Positions 6,742 to 8,961 of a stretch of DNA of 8,961 bases are shown one piece after another. The notes below the pieces were generated by a model that saw only the letters and a program-made list of their open reading frames with translations, was not told the DNA's origin and made no database searches. The stretch is from assembly GCA_030431945.1 (NCBI GenBank), contig JAUIIF010000149.1:1-8961 (forward strand). Reading direction: 5' to 3'. Made by a program: the position numbers and the translations under genes. The DNA is from Bacteroidia bacterium. GTDB lineage: Bacteria > Bacteroidota > Bacteroidia > Chitinophagales > Saprospiraceae. Within the stretch, counting starts at the first letter, position 1, and every line of letters begins with the position of its first letter.

Positions 6742-7425
6742 TTACAGTCCCAGCCCCGCGCAATCAACGCTTTGTGTTGTCTTTAGTCGCTGAAAGAAGT
6801 CGTAGGTCCACGTCGGTGCCTCCGCCTCCGGGTCCGGTTTGTTCGGCACGGAATCAGGATCAACATCATCTTCCCAACTGCGCATTTCGTAAGACTTCGT
6901 TAAGGCGCGAATCAACTCTCCGTCATGCAGATACAGGCGGTCTTCGGTAAATTTATCGATGGTCCCCGGCACCAGGGTTCCGTCTATCGTAGTCTGCGTG
7001 GGGCCTCCAAACTGCCAGGAACTTTCTTCCCTGAAATAAAACACCAGGTCTTCCTCCTCAAAATAGAGGCGCTCAGTTTCCCCGCCGTGATCTCCCATTA
7101 CCTGCCAGTGCGTGACCAGCCTGATCGTCCCCTGATCTGAATAAAGGACCAGCCCCCCTTCCGTTTCCTCGCAGAGGTAGGCAAAACTGTCCCGTCGCAA
7201 TTTCCCCGCCTGCAGGGCAGCTTCGGTATTCGCGTAGGTTGTCCTGATGGCAGCGACCAGGTCCTCTTCACTCAGGGCCGGAGCGGGCGCTTCCGGGGGC
7301 GCGGCCGCAGGTGCCGTGGAGGTTGCGGGGGCCGTAGCGGAATTTTCCGCCGGCACGGAATCAGCCTGATCAGCGGAACAGCCGGCCAGCACCAGCAAAC
7401 AAAAAAGAATAAGGATCCGGTACAT
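6742..7425 (-). CDS. Unrecognised lipoprotein with a Pro/Ala-rich linker
   Basis: I do not recognise this 227-residue protein. It opens with a clear lipoprotein signal (MYRILILFCLLVLAGC) whose lipobox LAGC puts the lipidated cysteine at residue 16. Residues about 24-51 form a low-complexity Ala/Pro/Thr linker, likely a flexible tether. The folded part (about 52-227) starts with a helix (SEEDLVAAIRTTYANTEAAL) and continues with strands that pair charged and aromatic residues (RLYFEEEDLVFYFREES). It ends in an acidic Asp/Pro-rich loop (185-203) and WTYDFFQRL. Only C85 and C222 remain in the mature region and could form a disulfide. There are no catalytic motifs. The composition suggests a periplasm-facing, non-enzymatic protein, perhaps binding a partner or small ligand. 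The ATG at 7425 is fixed by the signal peptide. It diverges from lipA across 307 bp. Confidence 0.88.
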   Translation of the reverse strand: MYRILILFCLLVLAGCSADQADSVPAENSATAPATSTAPAAAPPEAPAPALSEEDLVAAIRTTYANTEAALQAGKLRRDSFAYLCEETEGGLVLYSDQGTIRLVTHWQVMGDHGGETERLYFEEEDLVFYFREESSWQFGGPTQTTIDGTLVPGTIDKFTEDRLYLHDGELIRALTKSYEMRSWEDDVDPDSVPNKPDPEAEAPTWTYDFFQRLKTTQSVDCAGLGL

Positions 7426-7597
7426 GCAAAAAGGGTTTTAGCGGCAAGGTAAGACCAACGCCGCAAAGAAGACTGTTCGGCGGAAAGATGATTTGTGGCT
7501 GCTTGCTGAATCGGCAAGAACTTCTGCTCTCCGCCGGCACAAGCGGGCAAAAGATCATCTGCTCCACTAATTTGACGGGGCAGGTCTTGCTTGTCAT

Positions 7598-7616
7598 GAC
7601 CGGAGCCCCTCCGGTC
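7598..7616. other. Strong short hairpin upstream of lipA
   Basis: GACCGGAG-CCC-CTCCGGTC is a perfect 8-bp inverted repeat with a 3-base loop, the tightest hairpin in the window. It lies about 80 bp upstream of the lipA promoter element and 173 bp from the lipoprotein start. It could be a protein-binding site, part of an RNA leader, or chance; no T-tract follows on either strand. Confidence 0.5.
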
Positions 7617-7693
7617 CTCAATCTTAACTGGTCATTGCTGCTCGTTCTGTACACTAAACAGGATTTCCGTACCGGTTCAAAACTAATCGTGCG

Positions 7694-7701
7694 TACCTTT
7701 G
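7694..7701 (+). promoter_or_regulatory. Putative -7 promoter element of lipA
   Basis: TACCTTTG matches the Bacteroidota -7 consensus TAnnTTTG exactly and lies 31 bases before the lipA ATG, giving a leader of about 25 bases. There is no good TTTG or TTG element 17-23 bases upstream, so this is a half-match only. Confidence 0.5.
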
Positions 7702-7732
7702 TCTTCAAGTAAGTCAAGCAGCTTATTAGCCT

Positions 7733-8605
7733 ATGATCGACCTGCCCGTCGCCCCCTCCAAGAAAGAACGTCAACGCAAGCCCGACTGGCTGCGCGTCAA
7801 ACTCCCCATTGGCCCGGAGTATAAAAAAGTACGGGCCCTGGTGGACGAGTACAAGCTCCACACGATTTGCCAGAGTGGCAACTGCCCGAACATGGGAGAA
7901 TGCTGGGGAGCCGGAACGGCCACCTTCATGATTCTGGGCAACACCTGTACCCGCTCCTGTAGTTTCTGTGCCGTCAAGACGGGCCGGCCAACTGAGTATG
8001 ACACGGATGAGCCGCGCCGCGTGGCGGAAGCCATTGACCTGATGCAGGTAAAACACGCCGTACTGACGAGTGTGAACCGTGATGAACTGAAAGACCGGGG
8101 TGCCGAAATCTGGTACCAGACCGTACGCGCCATCAAGGAAAGAACACCCCAAACTACCATCGAAACCCTCATCCCCGACGTGCGCGGTAACTGGGCTGCC
8201 CTGGACCGGATGATTGAGGGCGGGCAGGAAGTGGTCAGCCACAATATGGAGACCGTAAAAGAACTGTACCGTAAGGTACGACCACAGGGGAAGTACGAGC
8301 GCAGCCTGGAAGAGCTGCGGCGGATCAAAGCCGCCGGCCACCGTACCAAGACCGGCTTTATGGTCGGCCTGGGCGAAACGGAAGACCAGGTCGAAAAGAT
8401 CCTGGACGATCTGCTGGAAGTGGGGGTAGACGTGGTGACCATCGGTCAGTACCTGCAACCTACTGCCATGCACCTGGCCGTAGCGGAATTCGTCACGCCG
8501 GATACTTTCGCCCACTACAAAGCCATGGGGCTGGAAAAAGGCTTTAATTACGTAGAAAGTGGTCCGTTAGTCCGCAGTTCCTACCACGCAGAAAAGCACA
8601 TTTAA
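7733..8605 (+). CDS. lipA: Lipoyl synthase
   Basis: This 290-residue radical-SAM enzyme inserts two sulfurs into octanoyl groups held on lipoyl-carrier domains of 2-oxoacid dehydrogenases and the glycine-cleavage H protein. All cofactor ligands are present. The auxiliary, sulfur-donating 4Fe-4S cluster is bound by C46, C51 and C57 (C-x4-C-x5-C, in TICQSGNCPNMGECWG). The radical-SAM cluster is bound by C72, C76 and C79 (C-x3-C-x2-C, in CTRSCSFC). The C-terminal RSSYHA (281-286) supplies S283, equivalent to E. coli Ser308. The Q-Y-L-Q-P-T segment and VSHNMETV are also typical of LipA. Length is slightly below the E. coli enzyme (321 residues), which is usual for shorter N-termini. The ATG at 7733 has no Shine-Dalgarno sequence, normal in this phylum. 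No lipB lies beside it. It is cytoplasmic and ends 11 bp from a convergent gene. Confidence 0.97.
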   Translation: MIDLPVAPSKKERQRKPDWLRVKLPIGPEYKKVRALVDEYKLHTICQSGNCPNMGECWGAGTATFMILGNTCTRSCSFCAVKTGRPTEYDTDEPRRVAEAIDLMQVKHAVLTSVNRDELKDRGAEIWYQTVRAIKERTPQTTIETLIPDVRGNWAALDRMIEGGQEVVSHNMETVKELYRKVRPQGKYERSLEELRRIKAAGHRTKTGFMVGLGETEDQVEKILDDLLEVGVDVVTIGQYLQPTAMHLAVAEFVTPDTFAHYKAMGLEKGFNYVESGPLVRSSYHAEKHI

Positions 8606-8615
8606 GCCGGCGGGG

Positions 8616-8630
8616 GTTACCGCAGGTAAC
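8616..8630. terminator. Hairpin between convergent genes, possible two-way terminator
   Basis: GTTACC-GCA-GGTAAC is a perfect 6-bp stem with a 3-base loop, placed between the lipA stop (8605) and overlapping the stop of the convergent gene (8617-8619). Its position would serve both transcripts, but there is no T-tract on either side. Confidence 0.35.
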
Positions 8631-8961
8631 TGACCAGGATGCCTAATTTTTGTTTGTTCCGACCAAAGTCAAAGGCCAGGGTTGGCAGTTGTGAATCCAC
8701 GACGACGTGAATTTGGGTGGTCCGCCCGTCCAGCGGCCTGAGCCAGCATAAGACCTTTTCGCCGTAGCTGCCGGTGCCCGTTCCCGGAATGCTGGCCTCC
8801 AGTCGTCCGCCTTCCCGATCTCCGCGTTCCATTTGCATCCCCGCCTGCCGGATCGCCTCCCGACACGTATGGTAGGCAGCACCGTAGCTTTTGGGCAACT
8901 TGAGGGTGGTCGCCTGCATGGTCGGTGAGCCGGAGTAATCTATTTCGCCGAAGTAGCCTAT
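8617..8961 (-). CDS. Small uncharacterised alpha/beta protein, 5' end probably outside the window
   Basis: I cannot name this family. The frame is open from the stop at 8617 to the right edge, 114 codons. An internal ATG at 8919 would give a 100-residue protein, but the 14 codons before it (IGYFGEIDYSGSPT) read like a preceding beta-strand. I therefore think the true start lies beyond the edge; this is a judgement, and 8919 remains possible. The likely fold order is strand (ATTLKLP), helix (SYGAAYHTCREAIRQAG), strand (RLEASIPG), strands (EKVLCWLRPL, TQIHVVVDSQ), then a C-terminal helix after FDFGRNKQ. This pattern of two helices packed on a small sheet, with a Gly-x-Asn turn before the last helix, recurs in small bacterial proteins of unknown function. 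No signal peptide or membrane segment is visible in the part present. It converges on lipA. Confidence 0.68.
   Translation of the reverse strand: MGYFGEIDYSGSPTMQATTLKLPKSYGAAYHTCREAIRQAGMQMERGDREGGRLEASIPGTGTGSYGEKVLCWLRPLDGRTTQIHVVVDSQLPTLAFDFGRNKQKLGILVSYLR

Larger units (their letters stand above)
7426..7732. other. Divergent intergenic region between the lipoprotein gene and lipA
   Basis: This 307-bp stretch has no convincing gene. A 74-codon frame on the plus strand (7488-7712) has no start signal and no recognisable protein features. It must hold the promoters of both flanking genes; only the lipA -7 element is evident. It also carries an 8-bp-stem hairpin (7598-7616), a CTTGC/GCAAG stem (7502-7518), and two longer-range complementary pairs, CGGCGGA/TCCGCCG (7478/7530) and AGATGAT/ATCATCT (7486/7554). 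The last two would cross rather than nest. No known riboswitch is recognised. Confidence 0.6.

Noticed and set aside
7478..7560. Two interleaved complementary pairs upstream of lipA that could form a pseudoknot
   Set aside because: Each pair is only seven bases and they span up to 75 bases; chance matches of this kind are expected in a 300-bp GC-rich stretch.
391..8121. Frequent GGTACC (nine copies counted by eye, about three expected at this base composition)
   Set aside because: Eight of the nine copies lie in coding sequence, and favoured codons such as GGT, ACC and GTA could explain the excess; I saw no positional pattern that would suggest a signal.
7370..8515. A 381-codon open frame on the minus strand across lipA
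   Set aside because: It lies antisense to lipA, which has every expected cofactor ligand. Its translation shows no domain features, and long antisense frames are common opposite GC-rich genes.

Overview
The window looks like chromosomal DNA from a GC-rich member of the Bacteroidota, most plausibly a Lewinella-like (Saprospiria) bacterium; the genus is an inference. Four things point this way: a SusC-style TonB receptor with an N-terminal carboxypeptidase-regulatory-like domain, a DUF1080 lipoprotein, starts without Shine-Dalgarno sequences, and two matches to the Bacteroidota promoter element TAnnTTTG.

Layout from left to right. A mandelate racemase/muconate lactonizing enzyme-type enolase-superfamily gene (minus) runs off the left edge. 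Upstream of it on the same strand lie a 759-residue TonB-dependent outer-membrane receptor, a DUF1080 (3-keto-disaccharide hydrolase-like) lipoprotein, a 12-helix MFS transporter, a secreted M48-like zinc metallopeptidase and an unrecognised proline/alanine-rich lipoprotein. A 307-bp divergent region then separates this minus-strand block from lipA (lipoyl synthase, plus). lipA ends 11 bp from the stop of a convergent small gene that reaches the right edge.

How the genes may work together. The six minus-strand genes are separated by about 95-280 bp, so they are not a tightly packed operon, and the receptor has its own promoter. The enolase-family enzyme, the DUF1080 protein and the MFS carrier would fit uptake and breakdown of sugars, oxidised sugars or sugar acids. 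No SusD partner, glycoside hydrolase or dehydrogenase is visible to confirm this. The receptor may instead belong to metal homeostasis: its promoter (TTTG-N19-TAACTTTG) contains a 20-bp near-perfect TTAG/CTAA palindrome of the sort bound by DtxR/MntR-type metalloregulators, and its plug carries a Cys-x-x-Cys pair.

There are no RNA genes, CRISPR arrays, insertion sequences or obvious mobile elements. I see no clearly new multi-gene system. The most interesting item is the operator-in-promoter arrangement in front of the TonB receptor. Several short hairpins sit between genes, but none is followed by a T-tract, so terminator calls are weak.
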